A stretch of DNA of 64,000 nt from Blepharisma japonicum (lineage: Eukaryota > Ciliophora > Heterotrichea > Heterotrichida > Blepharismidae), in assembly GCA_949751835.1 (NCBI GenBank), contig CATKHK010000103.1, positions 80,726 to 144,725 on the forward strand. Direction: 5' to 3'. The position numbers and the translations under genes were made by a program. Positions within the stretch are counted from its first letter, which is position 1. Each line of letters begins with the position of its first letter. Of this stretch, positions 1 to 10,462 are shown piece after piece. The notes under the pieces are model-generated. The model ran no database searches, was not told the origin of the DNA, and saw only the letters and a list, made by a program, of their open reading frames with translations.

Positions 1-2110
1 CAGGGACCAGCCCAATTTTCTGTTTTTGCTCGTCATTAAGTTCTAGCATCCCAGCTAAAGCTTTAAGCATCTGGACTCTGATTTTTTCACTGTTTTGCTC
101 GTTTAAGTAGTTTAATAAAAACGTCGTAATCAGTCTCCTATCAATCAAGTTATCGCTGGCCTGAATTTGTTTCTGCACTTGATTTACTAATGCTTCAGCC
201 TCCGATTTCATTTGTTGTGTATGCTGAATTTGCTTTTCTAATTCAAATTTTTCTGCTTTAAATTCTTCTTTTTGTTCAAGGATATAGATTTCAGTTTCTT
301 TTAATTTTTGTTTATAGGATTTCTTCTTTGAGGAAAGATGGGAAAGCTTGGAATGGGTGGATTCCAGCTCTTGAGTTAAATCATCAATACGAGTTGAATA
401 GGTTTCTACTTGATTTTCTAAGCTTGATAGAAGTTCTTGCAGCTTTTGAATTGCTTCTTCATATTTTTCGATTTGAGACTTGGCAGATTTCAATTCCTTG
501 ATGTCATTTTGAGCTTTAGCTAATGCTATTTGTGCCTCGCAAATAGCTTTAGAGTGTTTTTGGCTTATATCATTGATTTCAGTCATATGAAAGTTTTTTA
601 AGTCATTTATTTTCTTCTTGTTTTGTTCTTCAATTTCACTTATACTTTTTTCAGCAAGTTTTTCATTTTCTTCAATAATTTTTATTAATTCTTCGCATTT
701 ATCATTTGCTGCTTTCAACTGCTTTTCTTTTTCTTCTAATTCACTGCTTAATATTTTCTGTTTTTGAATCAAAGATGCAAAATGGCTGTCCAATGACTTA
801 TAAGCTTCACTTGATTTTTTATTTATTTCTATTTCAGTGCTTAACTGTTTTTCGAGCTCTTCGACTCTTCGTTTAAGATCATGAATTTCTGACGATAAAG
901 AAATATTATGAGTTTTTAATTCTTCTATAAGCGAGAAATCGGCTTTATCTTTTTTCAGCTCATTTTCTATAGTTTTAATGGTTTCTTCTTTATTTTCTAA
1001 TGATTTTTTAAGCTCTTCTACACTAGCTTCTATATCAATTTTTTCCTTCAAGGTTTTATGATATAAATCTTCTGTGGTTTTAGAAATATCGATGGTATCT
1101 TTTAGCTTATTCTGGACCTCGTCAACAAAGCTGAGTACTCCTTCTTTGATTCCTTCTAAGGTATGTTTAAAGCTAATTTTCCTATCAGTTGTTCCTTTGG
1201 TTTTTAAAGATAAGCTAGTAGCTACCCTTGTTATGGTTTCTTTCATATAATCGCTTTGTGATGCCAAAAATTCTGCAACATCTTCAATTCCAATATTTTC
1301 AGATTTTATATTGGGAACTGTCAGTCCTATGTATCCTCCACTTAGCTTTAAAGCTCTATAGCATTCTTCTGCTATTTGATGCTGATTTCGTTTAGCTGAC
1401 ATAAATGAATCTTGTAAGGACCCCAAAGTTTCTTCTTGTTTTGCCATCATTTCTTTTAAGCTTTTAATCTCCTCATCCAGCAACAAATTTCTAGTTTTAT
1501 GACTTTCTATTTCTTTTTTTAGCTTCATTTCATTATCTCTCATCCCTTGTATGTTTCTTTCTAAATTTACTATTTTTACTCCTTGTTCTTCATATCTTTG
1601 TTTATATTCATTTATGTCATTTTCTTTTAAAACTAAAATTTCCATCAATTTAACCTTTTCTTCAATCCTCAGATTTTTTTCTTCCTCCAGCAGATTTTCT
1701 ATCTTTTTTTTTAAGTCTCTTTCCTCATTTAACTCATTTTCCCTTACTTTTAGCAGCTCTAAAGCTTCAACACTATCTTCAGCTCCTATCACAATCCTGA
1801 ATTTCACTATTTCTTTATTTTCTTCTTTTAATTCTTCTATATATTGCTTATGCTGCCTATTTTCTTCTATTAATGATTCCAATTTTTTTTGATTTTCATT
1901 AAACTCTAAGTCTCTTTCTTGCAAAATTTTCCTATACTCATTGCATCGATTTTCTAAATCAATGACTTGAGATTTCATCTCAGAGGGGTCTTCTTCATTT
2001 TCTATTGCAACTTCTGTGGTTATGTCACGAATTTGTTCTTTGGCTTTGCTTATAGCTCCAGATGCAAAAGATGTGAGACCTTTATACCCTGACCAAAATG
2101 AACTAGACAT
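1..2110 (-). CDS. GMAP-210/Rud3-like golgin with GRAB domain, partial (C-terminus beyond window edge)
   Basis: The frame opens at an ATG ending at 2110 and runs to position 1 without TAA or TAG in the stretches I translated, about 703 codons. The first 30 residues contain SSFWSGYKGLTSFASG, a Ser/Gly/Phe-rich amphipathic stretch like the membrane-curvature (ALPS) segments at the N-termini of GMAP-210-type golgins. A long Glu/Lys/Leu heptad-rich coiled coil follows. At the very end (+ strand about 5-160) lies a GRAB-like segment with LIDRRLITTFLLNYLNEQN and KIRVQMLKALAGMLEL, the Arf1-binding module of Rud3 and GMAP-210. These proteins tether vesicles at the cis-Golgi; that role here is inference from the family. 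The stop codon and any residues after GRAB lie outside the window. The start was chosen because the ALPS-like segment follows it directly. Confidence 0.8.
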   Translation of the reverse strand, partial: MSSSFWSGYKGLTSFASGAISKAKEQIRDITTEVAIENEEDPSEMKSQVIDLENRCNEYRKILQERDLEFNENQKKLESLIEENRQHKQYIEELKEENKEIVKFRIVIGAEDSVEALELLKVRENELNEERDLKKKIENLLEEEKNLRIEEKVKLMEILVLKENDINEYKQRYEEQGVKIVNLERNIQGMRDNEMKLKKEIESHKTRNLLLDEEIKSLKEMMAKQEETLGSLQDSFMSAKRNQHQIAEECYRALKLSGGYIGLTVPNIKSENIGIEDVAEFLASQSDYMKETITRVATSLSLKTKGTTDRKISFKHTLEGIKEGVLSFVDEVQNKLKDTIDISKTTEDLYHKTLKEKIDIEASVEELKKSLENKEETIKTIENELKKDKADFSLIEELKTHNISLSSEIHDLKRRVEELEKQLSTEIEINKKSSEAYKSLDSHFASLIQKQKILSSELEEKEKQLKAANDKCEELIKIIEENEKLAEKSISEIEEQNKKKINDLKNFHMTEINDISQKHSKAICEAQIALAKAQNDIKELKSAKSQIEKYEEAIQKLQELLSSLENQVETYSTRIDDLTQELESTHSKLSHLSSKKKSYKQKLKETEIYILEQKEEFKAEKFELEKQIQHTQQMKSEAEALVNQVQKQIQASDNLIDRRLITTFLLNYLNEQNSEKIRVQMLKALAGMLELNDEQKQKIGLVP

Positions 2111-2218
2111 AATTATTATTCTGCTTTAAATACAAATTTATTTTGGAATATTGGAAAAGAGGCAGGAAATTAAGGGGAAAATGCTAAAAGGTAAGAAATT
2201 GAAGCAGAATATGATAAT

Positions 2219-2788
2219 TTACAATAATAAACAGCACTTTTGTCCTCCATCTCTTTGTCGCTTATTTTGTGACCGTTTTATAGATTTAGCACACTCTGCA
2301 AATGCGCTTTCGAGGTTAGTCTTTGTTTTTGCACTGACTTCGAAAAAATTGCAACTCCAATCAGCTGCATCTTTTGTGGCTTCTTCTAATGAAATTTCTC
2401 GTCTTTCTTCCATATCAGCTTTATTCCCTACTAGCACCATCGGCACTGAAATTGCATTTTTCACATACAAAACTCTATCCCTGAACTCTTTTGCTTCTGA
2501 GTAAGATTGTCTTCTTGTAATATCATAAACTAACAAATACCCCACAGCTTGTCTAATAAGTCCGTTTAAATTTGTAAGATTTCCTTCTTCTCCTGCCGTA
2601 TCAATAATATCAAAAATAATTTGTTCACCTTCAAATGTGACTTGTTTCCTATAATAATCCTCGATCGTCGGCTCATAAGCTTCTTCAAAGCGATTCCTTG
2701 TGAATTGCATACAAAGTGAGCTTTTTCCCACCCCAGTTGACCCTATAACAGCAATTTTATATTCTTTAGCTGCGAGATGATCAACCAT
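2219..2788 (-). CDS. Ras-family small GTPase with CaaX tail
   Basis: This 189-aa protein has every G-box: P-loop GSTGVGKS (residues 16-23), effector Thr41 in YEPTIEDYY, DTAGEE (63-68), NKAD (122-125) and SAK (152-154). It ends in CCLLL, a CaaX box (C186-LLL) predicting prenylation, probably geranylgeranylation, with a neighbouring Cys that could be palmitoylated. The effector loop and tail place it with Ras/Rap-like GTPases rather than Rab or Arf. One oddity is seen directly: the usual catalytic Gln of DTAGQE is Glu67. In Ras, Q61 substitutions generally lower intrinsic GTP hydrolysis, so this protein may be slow or may use another catalytic residue. No intron or TGA codon is needed. The gene starts about 110 bp from the golgin start and lies on the same strand. 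Confidence 0.93.
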   Translation of the reverse strand: MVDHLAAKEYKIAVIGSTGVGKSSLCMQFTRNRFEEAYEPTIEDYYRKQVTFEGEQIIFDIIDTAGEEGNLTNLNGLIRQAVGYLLVYDITRRQSYSEAKEFRDRVLYVKNAISVPMVLVGNKADMEERREISLEEATKDAADWSCNFFEVSAKTKTNLESAFAECAKSIKRSQNKRQRDGGQKCCLLL

Positions 2789-3062
2789 TGTAAAGTTTCT
2801 CTTTATTTTAATAGAATAATTATTTTGAGTTTTTCTAGGGAATATTATTAATTGTGATAACTTACTTTCTTTTAATTGTATTTAGAATGCCATAATGCAT
2901 GAAAAATTATTTGTATAAAAAATAATGATAATGTTTTTATTAGATTTATTAAGGAAATCATGAATATTTGTTAAATTACTCTAAAAATAATATATGGAAA
3001 CAATTGTTATTTTCTATAGAATCTGCTGCATCAAATTTATTGAAAAATAAAATTTCATATAA

Positions 3063-4748
3063 ATGCCTTCACCTTTGAAAAAGACTCATAAGCGCGCTAT
3101 AAAAAAAGAACCAAATCTAATGAAAATGATATTCAAAAGATGAAAGGAACTCAAAAGTTGAAAGTAAGATTGATATAGGCAAAAAGAAAGAACTTTATAC
3201 CCAAAAGCTTATAGGTTTTATTATTCATGACTATTTAAAAAAGTAAAATTAGCGATTGATCATGAAAAACTGGCCCCTAGAAAGCTACTATTATTTTCTA
3301 TCTGAAAAAATCAATATAATGAAAGTAGTCAAGCTAGCCTAAAGCAGTCTACATCAATAAGAGAAACTTACCTAAAAACTCAAGTAACACATGGCTGAAT
3401 GAAATGAGTCACTCAAAGAAAAAAGAAAAAGAGAATTTCAGAGAGTTCCAGGGCATTTTATAAAGAAAAATTAAAGCATAAAGCTTTCGACAATCTAAAG
3501 CTACTGAGATTGCAAAAATTTAGATATCAAAATTTTATTATTAAAAGGATTAGAAACTTTTTAAAGAGAACGATTTCTCATTGAAAATCCATCAAAAATA
3601 TAAAGGACTCAAAAAAATATAATTGATTTAAAGCTGAAGAGTTTAATGATAGTCAAATAATGAAAAAGGGGATTTTAATGTGAAAAGAGATTATGAAAAA
3701 GAATGTTCGTGAACGAAAGATAACTTTATTTTGGAAATATTGGAAAAGGGTGTTTAAAAATTCTAGAAATGATATGGAAAAGTTAACACATGGATACAGA
3801 AAAAGGCATTTGATGTCATTTTACTTAAATAAATTACGAAGGAACGCGAAATTGAATAAGCAAAAGAAAAAAGCAAAACTTTTTCAATTGAGAATTTTGT
3901 TAAGATCTTGAAGAATCTTAGTTTTTCATACATCAACTAAGAAAAACGGCCTTAAATTAGCTTCAGCATTTTGTGCTGCTAATTATCACACAGAATTGGT
4001 AAAATTAACTCAGAAGCGAAAAGTATTTGAAGCGATTTTGATTTTCTCAAGCAAATATTTCACAAAACAACAAAAGCAAAAGAAAGCTTTGAATTTCTAT
4101 CAAACCTTTATACAAAAAAATCAATTAAAATCAATATTAAAAGAATGATATAGAATTCCCCTTGTAAGTTTTATACAGATAAACATGGTTGAGAAACACC
4201 GTCAAAATAAAGTAAAAAAATCCTGCTTTTTTAAAATTCTAAAATACTCTTGCTACACAATAAAAATCGAAGAATCCATCAGAAAAAATCGAAAATTTAA
4301 ACTACTCTCAACCTGTTTTAAAGCCTTAAAATCATATTTACTTCCAAAAATGCTTTCTCATAGGAAAGCAAATAATTTCAGGTCAAAACTTTTGCTAGAA
4401 CACTCTTTTCACAATTGATTAAAGTATTTATGTCAAAAATATTCTAAAAATGATCTTAAAAATAACAAAATTTACTCATCAAAATTACTTCACAAATCTT
4501 TAATTGGATTTAAAATCAATACTATTTTATCACAAGATAAATCTGAATTGCAAAAAAAGTAATGCTAAATTAGGCTTAAATGATTCATATTTGAAAATAA
4601 AATTAACCTGCTCAAAAAAATTTTCCGAAGCTGGAAAATTTTACATAGGACGAGAATTATTTTGTTTTCTGCTTGCTGTGAAATAAAATTTCGATATTTG
4701 CATAGATGGAAATGCAGCTCGAAGTTGCAATCTTTAAAATTCTTATAA
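3063..4748 (+). CDS. Sfi1-like Trp-repeat (centrin-binding type) protein, two 15-nt introns
   Basis: With TGA read as Trp and two 15-nt introns removed (3164-3178 and 4559-4573), one frame runs from ATG 3063 to TAA 4748 and gives 551 aa. The product is very basic and has spaced motifs such as FKRWKELKSW, YYSWLFKK, LFWKYWKRVF, ILKEWYR and FRSWKILHRTR. These aromatic-basic repeats resemble Sfi1, which forms a long helix that binds one centrin per repeat at spindle pole and basal bodies. Many of the repeat Trp residues are encoded by TGA, so a standard-code reading breaks the gene into several small pieces. Role at the basal body or cortical cytoskeleton is inference; centrin-binding contractile fibres are prominent in heterotrichs. 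Family assignment rests on pattern, not a domain search. Confidence 0.72.
3164..3178 (+). other. 15-nt intron 1 of the Sfi1-like gene
   Basis: The sequence gtaagattgatatag begins GTAAG, ends AG and contains an in-frame TAA at its start. Removing it joins two open basic frames (…KELKSWK to QKERTLYPKAY…). Confidence 0.85.
4559..4573 (+). other. 15-nt intron 2 of the Sfi1-like gene
   Basis: The sequence gtaatgctaaattag carries an in-frame TAA. Its removal adds the final Trp-rich segment with FRSWKILHRTR and YLHRWKC before the TAA at 4746-4748. Confidence 0.85.
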
Positions 4749-5268
4749 CTTGAAACAAATATTTAAATAATTCAGTATAATTTAATATGAGATTTATGTA
4801 GCCAGCCATTTATAGCTATAAAAGCAATTAATAAAGATATGCTAATAATAAGTAGTCCAAAAATCGAATAAAATAAATGGGATCAATATAATTAATTTTA
4901 TATCATATCTAGCATTTAAATAAATATTTGTATTTTTAGTTTAAAATTAATCAATAATTATAACTATTAATCTTATAATACTTAATATGTGAAAGTATTT
5001 AAAATATTTTTCACAAAAGATAAGAGTAAAAGCTATTAAATTTCTATTCAGTAATCAATAGATAAGATTAATCCTAATAAAAATAGCTTGTTTTTAAAAA
5101 TACTTCATAAATGAGGATAGCAACAAATTATTAGATATATTACTTTTATATTAACTGAATTTAACTGGAATTAAAATTTTATCATTATCTTCAATATGAC
5201 TTTTATTTTCCTTTATCACAAAATCCTAATTTTTCAACAACCTTTTCCATAATTGCAATTATCAAAAT
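4749..5268. other. AT-rich intergenic region
   Basis: No open frame in either TGA=Trp frame set looks like protein. The stretch is strongly AT-rich with many stops in all frames. It separates the Sfi1-like gene from the Cys-rich surface protein. Confidence 0.7.
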
Positions 5269-6321
5269 ATGATACCCTCATTGCTTCTATTCTCCCTAAT
5301 CCCCTTTACCTCTGCCAATTATCCTTCCCCACACTCAATTTCTTCACAAAACACCTGTTTATCCTACCAATGTGCAACCACAAGCAACATAACAATCCCT
5401 ACTGGCTCCTGCGGGCGTCAGGTCAACAATACAGTCTACCTTCAGCCTTGTTCGTCAGCCTCCTCCACCCCATATTGCCAAACCAGCAACCTAACTTGCA
5501 TTGCAGCCCCTGTCAATATCTCAGATTTACCTTACCCAGGAGAACCTTGTATTTCAAGCTGTATATTCGGGACATGCAAAAATAACTATTGTTTTGGGGC
5601 TGCTTTATTAGAATCTTGTAAATCCCACGAGCAATGTAACCCAGGACTGCGATGTGGCCCTAACAACCAATGTGTATCCCAAATAAATATTGGAGACATG
5701 GGATGTCGTGATTTCCATGACTGCGTAAATTGGGCTACCTGCAACTGGACCTATGGGACCTCTAATGGTGTTTGTAACCAATACGCCACAATTTCTAATG
5801 GAAATATTGTGACTGACTGCACCAATGGGTTTTCTTATTTATGCCAGTCAGGTTTTTGTAAAAAATCAGCTAATGATTTTTATGGGTCTCTTGGGGTTTG
5901 TTCAGAAGCCCCTGTAAGCACAGCCCAGATGCCGAATAAATGCAGCTCAGATATGGATTGTGAAGGGACTGATGGGAGCAATATGTATTTGTCAAGCTGC
6001 AGCTGTGGGTATAATAGCCAAGGAGCTTCTTATTGTCAGCCTTTTATAGGAGACGCTGCTGGGCTTAGTTATATAAGCACTTGGGTTAAAGTTTTGCAAG
6101 GGACTAATAAATGTAACACAGTCAGAAGAAGTGCGTCAGGGTGCTTGGAATTTGTGAATAAATTAGATGATACGACTCGTGCTACTTGGGAGTATCTTTA
6201 TTATCCCCAATTACAGAATAATGACCAATGTGTACAGGCTACTTACAATTATCCTTATTATTATGACTCTGCGAACTTTTTGTGTGTCCTTGTAAGTGTG
6301 GCTATTTCATTCTTAATATAA
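5269..6321 (+). CDS. Secreted Cys-rich surface protein, probably GPI-anchored
   Basis: The 350-aa product starts with a clear signal peptide (MIPSLLLFSLIPFTSA, cleavage probably near residue 16). It continues as a Cys-rich ectodomain with spaced motifs such as CISSCIFGTCKNNYC, CKSHEQCNPGLRC and CSSDMDCEG, which resemble the disulfide-knot modules of Dickkopf/EGF-like proteins. It closes with a short hydrophobic tail (FLCVLVSVAISFLI) and nothing after it, as in GPI-attached proteins. Several NxS/T sites are present. Base composition is richer in GC than the flanks. I infer a cell-surface or extracellular protein; ciliates carry large families of GPI-linked Cys-rich coat proteins, but I cannot name a specific one. 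No intron or TGA is needed. Confidence 0.8.
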   Translation: MIPSLLLFSLIPFTSANYPSPHSISSQNTCLSYQCATTSNITIPTGSCGRQVNNTVYLQPCSSASSTPYCQTSNLTCIAAPVNISDLPYPGEPCISSCIFGTCKNNYCFGAALLESCKSHEQCNPGLRCGPNNQCVSQINIGDMGCRDFHDCVNWATCNWTYGTSNGVCNQYATISNGNIVTDCTNGFSYLCQSGFCKKSANDFYGSLGVCSEAPVSTAQMPNKCSSDMDCEGTDGSNMYLSSCSCGYNSQGASYCQPFIGDAAGLSYISTWVKVLQGTNKCNTVRRSASGCLEFVNKLDDTTRATWEYLYYPQLQNNDQCVQATYNYPYYYDSANFLCVLVSVAISFLI

Positions 6322-6359
6322 TTTCTATTGAAATTTAATAATTTTTAGCTAAATATATA

Positions 6360-7670
6360 TTAATTGAGGATGGTTTTTATTTCTTCATTAGATTTTTCTT
6401 CTTCATTTGCAGCTTCTCTTGTAATATAGAATTCTTCTTGAGAAACGACTGAATTTGCTTCAAAATCTAAAACGGTTCTTTCCTGAAAAGCTGCTGGGCT
6501 ATCTTCAATAATATCAGCTTGTGTCAAATATGAGCAATTAGTAATCGGCATCACCTTTTTAATCCCAAATGTCCAAAGGCATGATCTATAACTAAACGGC
6601 TCTTTTGATAATAAATGCACAGTAGTCCTCCCAATTTGTACAATAACTTCTGTATGAGGCTGCAGAACAAAAGTTTTTTTCATAAGGACATGTGTCCCGA
6701 ATTTGCTATTTCTGTCTTCTAATACAAAATTATTTTCAATAAATTTCAATTTGCAGTGTCTTCTACTGACTGAGACGTCAGAAATTCTTAAATCACTTTC
6801 AATGCATCTGCCTAGGCTTGCAGATTCTCCATTATTTAGAGACACAACGTGTAAACATCTAGATTCGCTTCCTTCAGGCCTATAATCTTCTAATAAAATA
6901 TAAGGTTTTTTGGGATTTGCTATTTTTATTAGGTCAAATCGGACTCCTTTAATAAAAATACTTGATGGAAGTGGCTCTTTACAAATTTCACATGATAATT
7001 CATCCCAAAAATATGAAGTTGCCTTTTGAAACTTGCTGACTGCAACTTTATTGTTAAGCCATTGCTGCAAACATGAAATGTGGATATTTTTCATAGTCCC
7101 TGCGCAGAGGCATGGAGAAATCAAAGGATTCTCTTCTGAATTTGTATTGTTTAAGCATATTCTGCACGCTATTGCTTCATTATAATCCTTTCGAAAAGGC
7201 TCAAAATACTGAAATTTCGGCTTTTCCCGATCAACCGCTATAGAAATTTCATTTTCTGGAATGTTATTTACATCAATACAAATTCTTTTGACTTGTAATC
7301 TAACCCTTCCTAGACGAATCCAGTCCCCTTCACATATTCTATGCCCTTTAACTCCATTATTTCTTATTGATTTTACTACAAGCCATAGTCTTTCATTTAG
7401 CTCTTCACCTGATTGTTGTATTATAAAAAAACCACCACGTGCTTTTATGGACAAAATTGGGTTTGAGTCTTCACTGAGTTTTCAATTCCAACATGAACTG
7501 TTTAAGATACAGGAATTCTTGAATCTATGCAAAACTGCTGAGTAGTTTATAGTAAAATGATTCTTTGTTATCAAGCTTCCTTGGTAATCGTAAAGGCCGT
7601 TTGTGTCACGATGTCAAGTTGAAGTCTGGATTTCAAGGCTGGCTAGTAATTACTAGGTGTTTTCTATCAT
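6360..7670 (-). CDS. FHA plus RING-CH (MARCH-type) zinc-finger protein, one 15-nt intron
   Basis: The frame has no ATG upstream of 7454 until a 15-nt intron (7639-7653) is removed; the start then lies at 7670 and the product is 431 aa. The N-terminal third ends in GHRICEGDWIRLGR, resembling part of an FHA fold. A RING-CH domain occupies residues about 164-232, seen as CRICLNN, PCLCAGT, HISCLQQWL and CEIC (C4HC3 order). A full FHA domain follows at about 262-357, with LGRCIESDLRISDVSVSRRH and the downstream NSKFGTHV. RING-CH domains are E3 ubiquitin ligase modules, usually membrane-bound; FHA binds phosphothreonine. No transmembrane helix is evident. The protein is therefore probably a soluble, phospho-directed E3 ligase (inference). 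Two TGA-encoded Trp lie in the N-terminal part. Confidence 0.8.
7639..7653 (-). other. 15-nt intron of the FHA/RING-CH gene
   Basis: On the minus strand it reads gtaattactagccag. It removes in-frame TAG TAA and links the only available ATG (start MIENTYLEIQ) to the long open frame. Confidence 0.75.
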
Positions 7671-8351
7671 TTTCTTAATAAATTAAATATGAGACATTAT
7701 AACTATCAACATTTATGGGGGCCCACATTTATGTCCTTAGGAATTAAGCAAAAAATAAGCAAAATTTAAAAAAATACCCAAAGGAAATTCCTTTTTTTTT
7801 AAAGTGTTATTTTAAATACTATTATCTTATAAAAGTTTCTAATAAAATTCTATGCCAGACCATAAAAATAATTAACTAAAATCTCAAATTTCATAACTGT
7901 TTATGCTTTCCTAAGAAATTCTCAATACTTATTGAAAAATGAGAAATCAAAAGATAGTTTGTATCAATCAGTAAAAAGCTTTTATAATCTGCTTTCTATT
8001 GAAAGCAAGGATGAAATTATCAAAAACTCTAGGAAAACAGCTCTATTGAGTAATATATGTGGTAATAATAAATGACTTGACTTAGAATTTTATGTCACAT
8101 ATATAAAAAAAATTTTGAATATTTAAATGATTGATTTATGGAAAATCCTAACTATGAAAACATAGAAGATGTCAAAAAGTGTTTGAGGAAGAAAAGAATT
8201 GGAAGATTAAGATTTGAATAAGTACATAAATAATTATTCTTTATATTTCAATTTATCTGAATTTCCACCCAAATTTTAAATTCCAAAACTGTCCACACTT
8301 TCCTAAGGTTAATTAATTTTTACGGGATAAGTCAAAATAAGTTTTAAAAGC
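7671..8351. other. AT-rich intergenic region
   Basis: I see no gene here. A poly-T run sits near 7790 and stops are dense in all frames. It separates two divergently transcribed genes (starts at 7670 minus and 8352 plus), so it should carry both promoters. Confidence 0.6.
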
Positions 8352-10235
8352 ATGTCAAAAGAAGACCTACTATGAAAAGAAGAGGACGAACTTAGCTCAT
8401 TCACATCTCTCCAAATAGAAACCAGCCCATCAGACCCTTACTTAAAAAATATCACAGAACTTTTCCACGTTTTATCTGAAGAAGAAGATCAAATCACAAA
8501 AAATCTCCCCAATCTTATTTCGAAACAAGTCCAAAAACAAGACCAAATCGACCTATTAGAAGCATTTTCGCTTGAATTAAAAATTAGAAACCAAGAAAAG
8601 CAGCAATTATTAGAATCGCTGATTGACCGCGAACGATCAAAGTCATTAGAAATTCACCAACTTCAAATGCAAATTAAGACTTTAAAAGATGATATTGCCA
8701 GAAGCGCAGTAATAAGCAAAAAAAGAAAGGACAGAGTGGCCGGTTACACAAGTGCCTTAGACATGTATGACTGAGTTGTAGATATTGGGCTGATTACTGA
8801 TATAAATAAAAATGGGTGGGAAGTGGAGTTTTCACAAAATTTTTGAAATACGCTTAAAGAAGACCAAAGAGCCTTAATCAAACCTATAAGCCAGGCCATA
8901 AAAATTGAAGACTTGCAAGATTTACCAAATATAGAATCAAAAAATGAAGAAATTAAGATAGAAGAAGATTTTTTGCAAATTTCCCCAGAAAAGTCTCAAA
9001 GTTTGCATTCGAGTTTTGCATTGGAAAAATGTGAAACTAAAGCAGGCCCAGGAGCTTGAGATGGGGCAGTTGTAGCTGTTGTGGGGCTTTATGATAAAGG
9101 GAAAACATTTTTACTGAATAATTTAACAGAGTCATTTTTACCGTCAGGGAAAAAAGTTAATACAAAAGGGTTGTCGTTTAAGCATGTTCATATGGACTCA
9201 GGGACAAAATTGATACTTTTAGATACAGCAGGGTCTTATTCGCCGGTTAAGGTGATTAATGAATTTTCAGTTGCTGAAAAAGAAGCTACAGAACTTTTTC
9301 TTCTTGATATGGTTTTTGAGTTGTCTGATTATTTTATATGTGTTGTGAACGATTTTACATCACTTGACCAAAGATTTCTTGACAAAATTACTCGAAGCTT
9401 ACAAAATTCCACTACAAAAACCTTCAGAGAAGTCATTGTAGTCCACAACTTAAAAGACGTGGAAAATAAAGAAGTTATTGACCATATATGGGAAACACAA
9501 GTCACACAAATTTATGGGTCTGGGAGCTCATTGAAAACTAGGGTAGCTGCAATTTCTAACAAAACTGGAGATTTAGTAGAAAAAGACGTAAATTGATTTA
9601 AAACAGAATTTTCAAGGCATGTTTGTTTAGCAAATGCTGATAGCGAACTTGGTGAAGAAAATAACCCCTGGGTATTTTCTTTATTAAAATATTGGCTGAA
9701 AGCTGTTTTTGTCCCTGTGAATAGGCCAATTTCAGTGGTAGAAACTGTTCTTTCGATTTCAAGAGTAAAATTGACATCTTATTATAAAACTCCTATAGAA
9801 GTAGACTTAATAGAAGGAGAGCATTATTTGAAAAAAATAATTAAGTGTAGGAATATGGCGAGCGGAGAAAATATGAGACTTCCGCAGCTGTCACAAGATT
9901 CTAGCGGATTTATTATGTCAAGGCCTGATAGTTTTCTGCCGTCAATTGACATTATTGAGGATGGAGAATATAAAATTTTTATGGATATTCCTGGGCTCTC
10001 TGGTGATGATATTTTACTGACGAGACAAAACGTTATTACTGTTGTACAAGGGAGTAGGAAGAAACCTTATATTGAAGATTCTGACAAATCGAGGATTGTG
10101 AAGCAAGAAAGGAAGTATGGGGATTTCGCTATGAGTTTTAAGATACCTGAACAGTATGAGAGGAAATGGAATACCGTGGAAATTAAGGATGGAATTTTGG
10201 CTATTTCTTATAAAAAGGATGAGGATGATAAATAA
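8352..10235 (+). CDS. Large GTPase fused to a C-terminal alpha-crystallin (HSP20-like) domain
   Basis: One frame of 627 aa runs from ATG 8352 to TAA 10235, reading four in-frame TGA as Trp (one right after MSKEDLL). Residues 1-170 are acidic and helical, probably coiled coil. A GTPase domain begins near residue 240 with AVVGLYDKGKTFLLNNL (P-loop 245-252), then a candidate switch Thr in VNTKGLSF, LILLDTAGSY (DxxG) and VVHNLKD in the base-recognition position. The C-terminal 100 residues (about 528-625) form an alpha-crystallin/HSP20 sandwich: GEYKIFMDIPGLSGDDILL, KYGDFAMSFKIP, then NTVEIKDGILAISYKK. The P-loop context resembles GBP/atlastin-like or septin-like GTPases but I cannot assign a family. 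A GTPase and a small-heat-shock fold in one chain is unusual; function unknown. Confidence 0.8.
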
Positions 10236-10462
10236 TATTTTTTCAAAAAATAAAATTTTAAACCTACTCCATTAGTACTTAGCAGCATTCACAATTAATT
10301 CATAACTATTGAAGTTTTATCTTATAAGCATTTGCCGAAAAGCTGGCATATAGCTCATAATATAATGATTATATGAATAATTCCTATAAACTAATTTTCT
10401 TTCAGCACTCCATAAAAATCTCCATTTTTATTGTAGGAACTCTTTAAAACCTATACTAATAT

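Noticed and set aside
1551-1892. Plus-strand open frame rich in Ser and Phe
   Set aside because: It is the antisense of the golgin coiled coil; the composition is the mirror of Glu/Lys-rich sequence.
9594-9716. Gap between the GTPase and HSP20 parts read as two genes
   Set aside because: The only stop is TGA (Trp here) and the frame continues without interruption through both parts.
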